A stretch of DNA of 64,000 nt, taken from Phycobacter azelaicus (GTDB taxonomy: Bacteria; Pseudomonadota; Alphaproteobacteria; Rhodobacterales; Rhodobacteraceae). The notes beneath the pieces were generated by a model. That model worked only from the letters and a program-made list of their open reading frames with translations. It ran no database searches and was not told the DNA's origin. The position numbers were made by a program, and so were the translations under genes. This document shows positions 1 to 8,164 of the stretch, piece by piece. The DNA lies in NCBI RefSeq assembly GCF_014884385.1, contig NZ_WKFH01000003.1:1763501-1827500 (forward strand), in the 5' to 3' direction. Position 1 is the stretch's first letter. Every line of letters begins with the position of its first letter.

Positions 1-841
1 CCCGTTTCGCAACGGCGAGCTGGATCTGGATACGCTCAAACACTTGGTAGAATGGCATATCGAGCAAGGTTCGACTGGTCTGGTGCCCGTTGGCACCACC
101 GGAGAAAGCCCGACTCTAAGCCATGAAGAGCATGAAACCGTGATCGCGGAGGTCGTGAAGGCCGCAGCTGGCCGGGTGCCGGTCATCGCGGGCGCGGGCT
201 CCAACAATACGGTCGAGGCGATTCGCTTTGTTGAATTCGCCGCGCGCATTGGCGCCGATGCGGCCCTTGTGGTGACGCCCTATTACAACAAGCCGACACA
301 GCGCGGCATGGTGGCGCATTTCACCGCCCTGCACGACTGCGCCGATATTCCGATCATCATCTACAACATCCCGCCGCGCTCGGTCGTGGACATGCTGCCC
401 GCCACCATGGGTGAGCTGGCCAAGCTGCCGCGCATCGTCGGCGTCAAGGATGCCACCGGCAAGCTGGAGCGCGTCAGCCAGCAGCGTGCGTCCTGTGGAG
501 CGGATTTCATCCAGCTGTCGGGCGAAGACGCCACCGCGCTGGGCTTCAACGCCCATGGCGGTGTCGGCTGCATCTCGGTCACCGCGAACGTGGCGCCGAA
601 GCTTTGCGCCGAGTTCCAGGCGGCGACTCTGGCCGGTGATTACAAGACCGCGCTCGAATATCAGGACCGGCTGATGCCCCTGCACGAGGCGATCTTTATC
701 GAGCCGGGCCTTGTGGGGGCAAAGTACGGCCTGTCGAAACTGGGCCTGTGCAGCGAAGAGGTCCGCTGTCCGCTGACCACGCTGGAAGACAGCACCAAGG
801 CAGCGATCGACGCGGCGATGAAGCACGCAGGCCTGCTCTAA
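1..841 (+). CDS. dapA: 4-hydroxy-tetrahydrodipicolinate synthase DapA (5' end outside window)
   Basis: DapA condenses pyruvate with aspartate semialdehyde in the lysine/diaminopimelate pathway in the cytoplasm. The frame is already open at base 2 and reads [18 protein letters not shown], which matches the usual region about a dozen residues after the start, so only a short N-terminal piece is missing. Visible family motifs are [15 protein letters not shown], the YYNKPTQ segment with the active-site tyrosine, IYNIPPRS, and VGVKDATG, whose lysine forms the Schiff base with pyruvate. The visible length (279 residues) fits a roughly 290-residue enzyme. A strong hairpin terminator follows 30 bp after the stop, so this is the last gene of its transcript. 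Confidence 0.95.
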   Translation, partial: PFRNGELDLDTLKHLVEWHIEQGSTGLVPVGTTGESPTLSHEEHETVIAEVVKAAAGRVPVIAGAGSNNTVEAIRFVEFAARIGADAALVVTPYYNKPTQRGMVAHFTALHDCADIPIIIYNIPPRSVVDMLPATMGELAKLPRIVGVKDATGKLERVSQQRASCGADFIQLSGEDATALGFNAHGGVGCISVTANVAPKLCAEFQAATLAGDYKTALEYQDRLMPLHEAIFIEPGLVGAKYGLSKLGLCSEEVRCPLTTLEDSTKAAIDAAMKHAGLL

Positions 842-871
842 ATCCCTCGAACAGCCTTTATGAAGATGTAC

Positions 872-905
872 ATCAGCCCCCTATTTGGGGGCTGATTTCA
901 TTTTT
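872..905 (+). terminator. Rho-independent terminator after dapA
   Basis: The arms TCAGCCCCC (873-881) and GGGGGCTGA (887-895) are perfectly complementary around a 5-nt loop, and a T-rich stretch follows. The hairpin overlaps the last codons and the TGA stop of the convergent sigma-factor gene, so it may stop both transcripts. Confidence 0.85.
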
Positions 906-1802
906 GGGCAAGTCGTCGCTGGTTAGGGCGGATAGCAGATGTCGCGTCTTGTCCGGATTGCGGATCACATAGATACGCGAGATCCGCCCCACTTCGATTT
1001 CAAGGGCGGTCGCCTGCAGGATCCCCTCTGGCTCCAGGCTGAGCATTGCGGGAAGACCATTGAGATGGCACTGGCGCGTCGCAGTAGGGGAATGGTCCGG
1101 ATATTTTCGCGCCAAACCATCGAGCAATCGCAGGACTTTGGCCGCCCCGAAAATGGGATTGAGCGCGGCCATTGCCTTGCCGCCCCCGTCAGAGATGAGT
1201 TGAACATCATCCGCCAACATGTGCTTGAGGCTGTCCAGATCACCCGCCTTGGCGGCCCGAAAGAAAGCTTCTGTCAGGGCTTGGCTCTGGCCCGGTGCAA
1301 CGGGCGTCTTTGGCTTGCCATCCTGCACCTTCTTGCGCGCCCGCGTGGCCAGTTGGCGGCAGGATGCGGCGCTGCGATCCAGCAGGTCCGAGATCTCGGC
1401 GAAAGGCGTGTCAAAAACGTCATGCAACAGGAAGGCCGCTCGTTCGGCCGGGGAAAGCCGCTCCAAGGCCATCAAAAGCGCAACGGAGACATCGTGATCA
1501 AGCCCGTCCAATGGCTCATCGGTGAGGATCGGCTCCGGCAGCCATTCTCCCGGGTATTCCTCGCGGCGCACCCGCGCCGATTTCAGGTGGTCCAGACACA
1601 GGCGCGAGGTTATGCGGACCAGATAGCCAACCGGATCGCGTACCTCTGACTGCTCCACGGATTGCCAGCGCAGGAAGCAGTCCTGCAGGATGTCTTCGGC
1701 ATCGCTGACGCTGCCCAGCATGCGATACGCGATCGCGAACAGGCGCGACCGCGTTGCAAGGAACATATCTGCTCCATTCGGTGTCAGAGTTGCTGCTCTC
1801 AC
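873..1802 (-). CDS. ECF41-type RNA polymerase sigma factor with C-terminal SnoaL-like domain
   Basis: This 309-residue extracytoplasmic-function sigma factor directs RNA polymerase to a small regulon. Region 2 lies near residues 13-75 (LFAIAYRMLGSVSDAEDILQ) and region 4 near 108-160 (ERLSPAERAAFLLHDVFD). An NTF2/SnoaL-like extension (about 170-305) replaces a separate anti-sigma factor. WLPEP (87-91), DGGGK (205-209) and NPDK (282-285) are the signatures I associate with group ECF41. The start is GTG, overlapping the upstream gene's TGA as GTGA, with AGGAGG about 9 nt before it. Its partner is an AhpD-like gene, the genomic association typical of this group. A matching promoter lies upstream of the pair, implying autoregulation. 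The inducing signal is unknown. Confidence 0.9.
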   Translation of the reverse strand: MRAATLTPNGADMFLATRSRLFAIAYRMLGSVSDAEDILQDCFLRWQSVEQSEVRDPVGYLVRITSRLCLDHLKSARVRREEYPGEWLPEPILTDEPLDGLDHDVSVALLMALERLSPAERAAFLLHDVFDTPFAEISDLLDRSAASCRQLATRARKKVQDGKPKTPVAPGQSQALTEAFFRAAKAGDLDSLKHMLADDVQLISDGGGKAMAALNPIFGAAKVLRLLDGLARKYPDHSPTATRQCHLNGLPAMLSLEPEGILQATALEIEVGRISRIYVIRNPDKTRHLLSALTSDDLPKNEISPQIGG

Positions 1803-2260
1803 GCGGCGTTGGCCTCCTGCGTGGCAGGATGCGGTGTGCCAAAGGCGATTGCAATCCGGTTCCAGGCATTGATTGTCGTGATCGCCAGGGTGACGGCGAC
1901 CTGCGCGTGAGGTGTGAAGTGCTGCGCCAGTGCCTGATAGTCCGCATCCGGAGCACCGGCCGTTTCAATCCGTGTCAGTGCCTCGGCCCAGGCCAATGCG
2001 GCGCGCTCGCGCGCGCTGTAGAGCGTGGACTCGCGCCAAGCAGGCAAAAGGTGCATCCGGTCCTCTGTTTCACCGTTCTTGCGGGCATCGTGAGTGTGCA
2101 TGTGAATGCAGAAGGCACAGCCGTTGATCTGCGAGACCCGCAGTTTGATCAGCTCGATCAGGCTGTGGTCAAGTCCGCTGTCCTTGAGCGTAGCTTCCAT
2201 CGCCATCATCGGCTTGAAAAGGTCGGCGGCTACGGCGAACTGGTCCAGTCGTTGTGTCAT
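1799..2260 (-). CDS. Carboxymuconolactone decarboxylase / AhpD-like protein
   Basis: This 153-residue protein belongs to the AhpD/carboxymuconolactone decarboxylase fold. It carries the full E-x11-C-x2-C-x3-H signature (E36, C48, C51, H55), the thiol-disulfide and proton-relay centre of AhpD-type peroxidase-linked proteins. A redox or peroxide-related role is therefore more likely than aromatic decarboxylation. The start MTQRLDQF was chosen over a longer frame because AAAGGA lies about 8 nt upstream and the extra 24 residues are not family-like. It is the first gene of a two-gene operon with the ECF41 sigma factor, and the 4-bp overlap suggests translational coupling. The substrate is not apparent from sequence. 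Confidence 0.85.
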   Translation of the reverse strand: MTQRLDQFAVAADLFKPMMAMEATLKDSGLDHSLIELIKLRVSQINGCAFCIHMHTHDARKNGETEDRMHLLPAWRESTLYSARERAALAWAEALTRIETAGAPDADYQALAQHFTPHAQVAVTLAITTINAWNRIAIAFGTPHPATQEANAA

Positions 2261-2294
2261 TGTCAGGGTCCTTTTTCTGCGGTTACAGGAACAG

Positions 2295-2321
2295 GACGAC
2301 ACAGCCGTTTGATGTGTGACA
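2295..2321 (-). promoter_or_regulatory. Predicted ECF41 promoter (TGTCACA-N16-CGTC)
   Basis: On the minus strand TGTCACA (2321-2315) is followed after 16 nt by CGTC (2298-2295). This matches the -35/-10 pair I recall for ECF41 sigma factors. It lies 35 nt upstream of the AhpD-like start, so the sigma factor probably controls its own operon. Confidence 0.75.
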
Positions 2322-2330
2322 GGAGGCGGC

Positions 2331-2366
2331 AAAAAAACCTGGGGGCCATTCGACGAAGGCCACCAG
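2331..2366 (-). terminator. Rho-independent terminator of soeABC
   Basis: On the minus strand a 9-bp stem with one mismatch (2366-2358 with 2347-2339) is followed by GTTTTTTT (2338-2331). It comes directly after the soeC stop and separates the sulfite dehydrogenase operon from the sigma-factor promoter. Confidence 0.75.
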
Positions 2367-2373
2367 ATCGTGT

Positions 2374-3261
2374 TCAGCGCTTACCGTAGTAGAGACCGAC
2401 CACATGTTCGGCCTCAGCAAAGAACAGCCAGCGCAGACAGGCCACGCCTGCGATATGCAACAGCACCGCAAGGCCCGCCATAAGATGTTTCAGCATCAGG
2501 CCTGAAAAGGGCATGACCATCAAGGCAATCGGCAGGGCGAAGGCGAGGGCAAAGCCAATGACGCGCAGCTTCAGCGCGTGCTTGCGCCCCACCACATAGA
2601 CGAACTCGCGCAGCAGGTAGTTGCTGCCCGTGTGCGGCGGTTCAAACGCGCGCACGGTGCCGCGATCCCCCAGCCCCGTGGCCGTGCCGATGTCAGTGCC
2701 CGACTGCGTCAGCGCCTTGTCCGTCTTTGCCCAATAGATGAGCTGTATCGCCCCAGCCAGCGCCAGTAGCCAGGGGGCGAGGCTTTCGCGGCCCGCCAAT
2801 AGCGCGCCACCTGCGATGGAGAAGCTCAGAAACACCATGGGCGTGATCGGGCTGTGCCAGCGCGGGATCGTCTTTAGCTGGGTGTAGATCATCGCGGTGG
2901 TGAACACGGTGCCGATGCTGAGCGCGGCGCCGAGCAGGCCGAGGAGACGCCAGTCAGCCTCAAGGAAAACAGCTCCGGCGGCATAGAGCGCCATAACCAG
3001 CAGCGTGGAAACGGCAGCGCAGCCTTCGCGGCTGAGCCAGCTGGTCCGCCACTGGCTGAAGGCCTTCCAGGCACGTTCCGGGTGGCCAAGGTGAAAGGTC
3101 GAGGCCAGCAGGCCGCCCACGGCCAGCGCATAGGCGATGGCATAAAACACGAAGGCGACCCAGCCTGTAACCGAAGGCATGCCCAGCCCAAGAAAGGCCA
3201 GCAACCCAAAACCAAGCCCCGACAGGGTGGTAAAGATGATGACGGAAGGAGCCGGATGCAT
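2374..3261 (-). CDS. soeC: SoeC, membrane anchor subunit of sulfite dehydrogenase (DmsC family)
   Basis: This is a 295-residue hydrophobic protein of the DmsC/NrfD-like anchor family with about eight predicted membrane helices. The segment FHLGHPERAWKAFSQWRTSW, between the second and third helices, is the best-conserved part of DmsC-type anchors. In SoeABC the anchor passes electrons from sulfite oxidation to the quinone pool. Its ATG shares one base with the soeB stop (TGATG), so the subunits are translationally coupled. The catalytic subunit has no Tat signal, placing the active site on the cytoplasmic face as described for SoeABC. A DmsABC-like reductase is the alternative, but the neighbouring xsc and tauE genes favour sulfite. 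Confidence 0.88.
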   Translation of the reverse strand: MHPAPSVIIFTTLSGLGFGLLAFLGLGMPSVTGWVAFVFYAIAYALAVGGLLASTFHLGHPERAWKAFSQWRTSWLSREGCAAVSTLLVMALYAAGAVFLEADWRLLGLLGAALSIGTVFTTAMIYTQLKTIPRWHSPITPMVFLSFSIAGGALLAGRESLAPWLLALAGAIQLIYWAKTDKALTQSGTDIGTATGLGDRGTVRAFEPPHTGSNYLLREFVYVVGRKHALKLRVIGFALAFALPIALMVMPFSGLMLKHLMAGLAVLLHIAGVACLRWLFFAEAEHVVGLYYGKR

Positions 3262-4025
3262 CAGGAATTTCCTCCGGGCAGTTTATCAAGTGCCTTGTCC
3301 AGCCAGCCAAGGAAGCCAGCGGGTTCCTCCGCGACGGGCGCCAGAAGCGGCGCCAGAATGTCGATCTGATCCTCTATCCGGTCCTTGGGGCGGGGCGGCA
3401 GGTATTTGTTGACAGGTTTTGTGCCCATCTCGGGCATCAGGTCCATGCCGCCACGGTCGGCGACTAGTTGTGAGACTTCGCTAGCCGGATCGCCCAGATC
3501 GCCAAAATGCCGCGCGCCCGCCGGGCAGGTGCGCACACATGACGGCACGCGGTCTTCTTCGGGGAGGTTTTCGTTATAGATGCGGTCCACGCAGAGCGTG
3601 CATTTCTTCATCACACCTTCGGCTAGGTCCAACTCGCGTGCGCCATAGGGGCAGGCCCAAGCGCAGAGGCCACAGCCAATGCAGTCGCTTTCATTGACCA
3701 GAACGATGCCGTCCTCGACCCGCTTGTAGCTGGCACCGGTGGGGCAGACGGTGACGCAGGGCGCGTCTTCGCAGTGCAGGCAGGATTTGGGGAAATGCAC
3801 CAGCTGGGCATGTCCCTGCTCCGGTTGCACCTCGTAGGAATGCACGCGATTGAGGAAGGTCCCCGAAGGATCCGCGCCATAGGGATCTTGATCCGACAGC
3901 GGCGCGCCGTAGTTTTCGGTGTTCCAGCCCTTGCAGGAAATCACGCAGGCATGGCAGCCGACGCAGGTATCCAGATCGATCACCAGACCCATCTTCCGGC
4001 TCGTCTGTGCAGGCAGTTCGGTCAT
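3261..4025 (-). CDS. soeB: SoeB, four-cluster iron-sulfur subunit of sulfite dehydrogenase
   Basis: This 254-residue electron-transfer subunit relays electrons from the molybdenum subunit to the membrane anchor. Sixteen cysteines fall in four ferredoxin-like sets: C21/24/27/31, C82/85/90/94, C115/118/121/125 and C142/145/163/167. That is enough for four [4Fe-4S] clusters, as in DmsB/NrfC-type proteins. The start MTELPAQ was chosen because its ATG overlaps the soeA TGA as ATGA and GGAAGG lies upstream. The alternative start five codons earlier is less well placed. It is the second gene of soeABC. Confidence 0.92.
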   Translation of the reverse strand: MTELPAQTSRKMGLVIDLDTCVGCHACVISCKGWNTENYGAPLSDQDPYGADPSGTFLNRVHSYEVQPEQGHAQLVHFPKSCLHCEDAPCVTVCPTGASYKRVEDGIVLVNESDCIGCGLCAWACPYGARELDLAEGVMKKCTLCVDRIYNENLPEEDRVPSCVRTCPAGARHFGDLGDPASEVSQLVADRGGMDLMPEMGTKPVNKYLPPRPKDRIEDQIDILAPLLAPVAEEPAGFLGWLDKALDKLPGGNS

Positions 4026-6880
4026 TTGCCCACCTTCCATTTCAGATCCTTGGGACCGGTGTCCACCGGTGAGGTGATCGGCGCGAACGCGGGCTGGCTT
4101 TCGGCGATCCCGTCAGGCGGCGCGGCCTTTTCGATCTTCACCTTGAGGTCGAACCAGGCGGCCTGGCCGGTGATCGGGTCCGAGTTGGCCCAGCGAAGCC
4201 CGTCCCCTTTGGGCGGCAACAGCTCGTGGATCAGATGATTGAGCAGAAATCCCTTGGTCGCCTCGGGCGCGTTTTCGTCCAGCGCCCAGGCGCCCTTGCG
4301 CTTGCCGATGGCGTTCCAGGTCCACACCGTGTTTTCATTGAGCGCGGCCATCTCCATCACCGGGACCGTGATCTCGCCATGCGGAGATGAGACCCGCGCC
4401 CAGTCACCGTCTGACAGGCCATTTTCGCGCATCAGTTTCGTGGGCACATACAGGGGATTACGTCCGTGTAATTGCCGCAGCCATGCGTTTTGGCTGCCCC
4501 AGGAATGGTACATCGCCATTGGGCGCTGGGTCAGCGCGTTGACGGTGAAGCCTGCGTTGCCCTGCTGGTCCGTTTCATACCAGATTGGCAGCGGGTCCAT
4601 GGTCGCCTTGATGCGTTCGCGCAGATGCTCGGGCGGTTGACGTTCCCCGTATCCTTCAGCGGCCAGCTGGAATTTTCTCAACGGTTCTACATAGAGCTGG
4701 AACAGATAGGGTTCGGGCTTGTCGTAAAGACCCATGCCCACCGCCCAGTCCTGATAGGCGGTGTTCCACGGTTTGTAGTAGAGCGCTGCATCTGGGATAT
4801 GGCTGACATGAAAGCCGCCGTTTTCGATATAGCGGTCCAATTGCTCAGGGTTCACATCGCCGCGCCCCGACTGGCTGCCATCGCCGCGCCCCGACTGGCT
4901 GCCATCGCCGCGCCATCCCGCCAGCGGGCCAATGCCCGGTTTGCGCTCGTGGTTGACGATATAGTCGGCATAGTCCTGATATTTCGCGCTGCCGTCCTCG
5001 GCGGTGAAGCCGGGCAGTTTCAATCGGTTGGCCAGTTGCACCAGGACAGTTTGAAAGCCGCGCACGTCCCGGTCCGGCTCCACCACCGGCCAGCGGATGG
5101 CATCGGCGGCGGCGTCCGCCTCGCAGATGGGGCGATCCAGCAGCGAGATACAGTCGTGCCGCTCCAGATAGGTGGTGTCGGGCAGGATCAGGTCGGCATA
5201 GGCGACCATTTCCGAACTATAGGCGTCGGAGTAAATGATACGCGGGATAACGTATTCGCCGGTCTCATCGGTGTCGGTCAGCATGTCGATGACGCCGCGG
5301 GTGTTCATCGATGAATTCCACGACATGTTCGCCATATACATGAACAGCGTGTCGATCTTGTAAGGGTCGCCCGCATGGGCGTTCGAGATCACCATATGCA
5401 TGAGGCCATGGGCGCTCATCGGGTTTTCCCAGGTGAAGGCCTTGTCGATGCGCGCCGGGCTGCCGTCGTCTTTCAGCGCCAGATCATCTGGCCCGTGCAC
5501 AAATCCCAGGTGCGGGCCGTCCAGCGCGCAGTCGGGTTGGACGCCGCAGTGGGGCTTGGGGTGCGCAGTGGCGGGTTTGGGGTAGGGCGGTTTGAAGCGG
5601 AAACCGCCGGGGACCTCGACCGTGCCTAGAAGGATCTGCAGAACATGCAGCGCGCGGCAGGTCTGAAAGCCGTTGGCATGGGCCGAGACCCCCCGCATCG
5701 AATGGAACGACACCGGGCGCCCCACCATGGTTTTGTGCGTCTCGCCGCGAAAATCGGTCCACTCCTGCGGGATCTCGAAAGCCTCCTCAAAGGCTACACG
5801 GGCGATTTCTGCTGCGATGGAGCGAATCCGGACGGCGGGGATGCCGCATTGACCGGCCACAGTCTCGGGCGCGTAGTCGTCTGACAGGTAGCGTTCGGCC
5901 ATCAGGTGGAACACTGGCCGGTGGGTGACGCCCGCATGGCGATAGGTGGCATGAAGATCGGGGCGCACGCCGGGCTGATCAAAGGGCGCGAGCTTGCCGG
6001 TATTGCGGTCGATCACCAGCTCCTTGCCATTCTCATCGCGCATCAAAAGGCCTTTCTCTGGCCCTTCGCTGGCGTTCACCAATACCGGCGCATTGGTAAA
6101 GCGACTGAGGTAATCAAGATCGATCTTCCCGGCTTTCAGCAGCACATGCACCAGCGACAGGATGAACAGCCCATCGGTGCCGGGAGTGATGCCGACCCAA
6201 TCGTCCGCCACCGCGTTATATCCGGTGCGGATCGGGTTGACGCCGATCACCCGCGCACCGCGCGCCTTGATGCGGCCAATGCCCATTTTTATGGGGTTGC
6301 TGTCATGGTCTTCCGCGACGCCGAACAACATGAACAGCTTGGTATGATCCCAGTCCGGTTGGCCAAACTCCCAGAAGGCGCCGCCCATGGTGTAGATGCC
6401 GGCGGTCGCCATGTTGACCGAACAAAAACCCCCATGCGCGGCATAGTTGGGGGTCCCGAAATTCTGCGCCCAGAAGCTGGTAAAGCTTTGCGACTGATCG
6501 CGTCCGGTGAAAAACGCGAGCTTTTCAGGCGCGCTTTTGCGCAGGGGCGCCAGCCAGGAAGCCGCCATATCCAGCGCCTCGTCCCAGGTGATTTCCTCGA
6601 ACTCCCCCGATCCGCGCGGCCCAACCCGCCGCAGCGGCGCGCGTAGGCGCGAGGGGGCGTTATGCTGCATGATCCCGGCGCTGCCCTTGGCACAAAGAAC
6701 GCCTTTGTTGACCGGGTGATCGCGGTTGCCCTCGATATAGGCCACCTGTTTCTTGCCATTGCTGCCGGTTTTCATGTGCACGTTGATCCCGCAACGGCAG
6801 GCGCACATATAGCAGGTGGTCTGACGCACCTCTTCGGAAACCGGAGGAGAGGTGTCGATCTGTGGTTGGTTGAAACCCAT
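4022..6880 (-). CDS. soeA: SoeA, molybdopterin catalytic subunit of cytoplasmic sulfite dehydrogenase
   Basis: This 952-residue enzyme of the complex iron-sulfur molybdoenzyme (DMSO reductase) family is predicted to oxidise sulfite to sulfate. The N-terminal cluster motif is C23-x2-C26-x3-C30-x32-C63 (with GVLCAKG), followed by molybdopterin domains and a C-terminal MGD-binding region (AMYHSWGSQNAWLRQLHG, then the HGEITV segment). There is no twin-arginine signal, so it stays in the cytoplasm as known for SoeA. It heads soeABC, downstream of taurine-degradation genes that release sulfite. Oddly, residues around 659-676 contain a perfect 8-residue tandem duplication (GDGSQSGR twice), encoded by a 24-bp DNA repeat. 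Confidence 0.9.
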   Translation of the reverse strand: MGFNQPQIDTSPPVSEEVRQTTCYMCACRCGINVHMKTGSNGKKQVAYIEGNRDHPVNKGVLCAKGSAGIMQHNAPSRLRAPLRRVGPRGSGEFEEITWDEALDMAASWLAPLRKSAPEKLAFFTGRDQSQSFTSFWAQNFGTPNYAAHGGFCSVNMATAGIYTMGGAFWEFGQPDWDHTKLFMLFGVAEDHDSNPIKMGIGRIKARGARVIGVNPIRTGYNAVADDWVGITPGTDGLFILSLVHVLLKAGKIDLDYLSRFTNAPVLVNASEGPEKGLLMRDENGKELVIDRNTGKLAPFDQPGVRPDLHATYRHAGVTHRPVFHLMAERYLSDDYAPETVAGQCGIPAVRIRSIAAEIARVAFEEAFEIPQEWTDFRGETHKTMVGRPVSFHSMRGVSAHANGFQTCRALHVLQILLGTVEVPGGFRFKPPYPKPATAHPKPHCGVQPDCALDGPHLGFVHGPDDLALKDDGSPARIDKAFTWENPMSAHGLMHMVISNAHAGDPYKIDTLFMYMANMSWNSSMNTRGVIDMLTDTDETGEYVIPRIIYSDAYSSEMVAYADLILPDTTYLERHDCISLLDRPICEADAAADAIRWPVVEPDRDVRGFQTVLVQLANRLKLPGFTAEDGSAKYQDYADYIVNHERKPGIGPLAGWRGDGSQSGRGDGSQSGRGDVNPEQLDRYIENGGFHVSHIPDAALYYKPWNTAYQDWAVGMGLYDKPEPYLFQLYVEPLRKFQLAAEGYGERQPPEHLRERIKATMDPLPIWYETDQQGNAGFTVNALTQRPMAMYHSWGSQNAWLRQLHGRNPLYVPTKLMRENGLSDGDWARVSSPHGEITVPVMEMAALNENTVWTWNAIGKRKGAWALDENAPEATKGFLLNHLIHELLPPKGDGLRWANSDPITGQAAWFDLKVKIEKAAPPDGIAESQPAFAPITSPVDTGPKDLKWKVGK
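4857..4914. repeat. 24-bp in-frame tandem repeat inside soeA
   Basis: Two identical 24-bp units (4857-4880 and 4881-4904) are followed by the first 10 bp of a third copy (4905-4914). Being a multiple of three, the duplication adds eight residues (GDGSQSGR) to SoeA without shifting the frame. It is likely a recent slippage or duplication in a surface loop. Confidence 0.95.
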
Positions 6881-6962
6881 GGCTATCCCCGTTCGTCGCG
6901 TTCTGGCAGGCTAGGTCGGATGAACCGGCCTTGCGAGAGTTTTCTTCTATTGTTCGGTTTGG

Positions 6963-6977
6963 TGGGAAAATTTCCCA
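6963..6977. promoter_or_regulatory. Palindrome upstream of soeABC
   Basis: TGGGAAAATTTCCCA is a perfect inverted repeat with 7-bp arms around one central base. It sits 83-97 bp before the soeA start, in the 117-bp gap behind the citrate synthase gene. Its position and symmetry suit a dimeric regulator; which one is not known. It does not resemble the TauR-type repeats found elsewhere in the cluster. Confidence 0.5.
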
Positions 6978-6997
6978 TTACTGCATGCTTTTTCAGA

Positions 6998-8131
6998 TCA
7001 GCGTTCTTCCATAGGGATGTAGCTGCGTGGCTCTGGCCCATTATAAAGTGTCAGGGGGCGGATCAGGATATTGCCGCGCTGCTGCTCGATGCACTGGATG
7101 ACCCAGCCGGGCATCCGGCCGATGGCAAAGATCGGCACATAAAGGTCCATCGGGATGCCATGCAGCTGGTAGATCACGCCGGAATAGAAATCGACGTTCA
7201 CATTGAGACCGTGGCGCGCGTAGGGCGACATGGCTTCGACTACGGACTGCAGGATCTCGTACCACTCAGGCGCGCCCATTTCCTCGCCCAGCTTGCGAAC
7301 GCCTTCGCGCATGTGGCGGGCGCGGGGATCTTCCTTGCGATAGACGCGGTGGCCAAAGCCGGTGACGGCTTCCTTGGCGGCGCGCTTGGCTTTCACATAG
7401 GCGGCGGCATTTTCCGGCGTTCCGATCTCATGCACCATTTTCATCACGTCCTCGGCCGCGCCGCCATGGGCGGGACCGGCCAGGGTAGAGAGCGCCGTGA
7501 CGATGGCGCCATGCAGGTTCGCCTCGGTACCGATGGTGACACGGGCGGCAAAACTGGAGGCGTTGGAGCCATGTTCTGCGTGTAGGATGAAATCCACATC
7601 CGCCAGGCGCGCCGCATCTGCGCTGGGTTTTTCGCCCTTCAGCATCCACAGCCAGTTGGCGGCATGTCCCAATGACATATCCGGGGCCACCGGATCGCGG
7701 CCGTTTCGGAGTGCTTCATGGGCGGCGATGATCATCGGCACCTGGCTGGTGAGGCGAATGCCATTTGCGACAAAGGCCTCCTCGCCAACCGCCTGGCTGG
7801 CAGGCTCCAGCGCGGCAAGGGCCGAAACGGCGGTGCGCAGCACATCCATCGGATGCCCGTCCTTGCAGGCGCGGATAATGGCGTGGACCTCGTCTGGCAG
7901 AACGCGCGCGGCTTTGAGCCGGGCGTCGAACTCGGCCAGTTCCTGCGTGTTCGGTAGCTGGCCATGGATCAGCAGGTAGCAGACCTCTTCAAAGGTGGAA
8001 TGGGTGGCCAGATCGTGGATCGAATAGCCGCGATAGCTAAGCTCTCCCTTGGCGCCATCAATGTCCGAAACGCCGGACCGTTCGAAATAGACGCCTTTCA
8101 GACCCCGGTTGATCTTGACGTTTTCGCTCAT
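6998..8131 (-). CDS. Citrate synthase / 2-methylcitrate synthase (short type)
   Basis: This 377-residue enzyme condenses acetyl-CoA (or propionyl-CoA) with oxaloacetate. The catalytic motifs are present: the first histidine in AGPAHGGAAED, the second in FGHRVYRKEDPRA and the aspartate in VDFYSG. It is of the short type, unlike the roughly 430-residue hexameric GltA. The start MSENVKINRGLKG has GAAGGAG 7 nt upstream; the longer frame adds 47 unlikely residues. It lies between soeA and the divergent pta. Sequence alone does not separate citrate from methylcitrate synthase, but the neighbouring acetyl-phosphate genes suggest it draws acetyl-CoA into the TCA cycle. Only 33 bp separate its start from that of pta. 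Confidence 0.88.
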   Translation of the reverse strand: MSENVKINRGLKGVYFERSGVSDIDGAKGELSYRGYSIHDLATHSTFEEVCYLLIHGQLPNTQELAEFDARLKAARVLPDEVHAIIRACKDGHPMDVLRTAVSALAALEPASQAVGEEAFVANGIRLTSQVPMIIAAHEALRNGRDPVAPDMSLGHAANWLWMLKGEKPSADAARLADVDFILHAEHGSNASSFAARVTIGTEANLHGAIVTALSTLAGPAHGGAAEDVMKMVHEIGTPENAAAYVKAKRAAKEAVTGFGHRVYRKEDPRARHMREGVRKLGEEMGAPEWYEILQSVVEAMSPYARHGLNVNVDFYSGVIYQLHGIPMDLYVPIFAIGRMPGWVIQCIEQQRGNILIRPLTLYNGPEPRSYIPMEER

Positions 8132-8164
8132 AGCTGGCTCCTTCTTATGGCAAGGGAGAATGAT

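Noticed and set aside
8134..8143. CTGGCTCCTT as a TauR half-site between citrate synthase and pta
   Set aside because: There is no partner at 22-23 bp and it overlaps the citrate synthase ribosome-binding site.
7964..8164. N-terminal extension of pta by 67 residues
   Set aside because: It would run through the start of citrate synthase; the extra residues are not Pta-like and a good ribosome-binding site sits before 8165.
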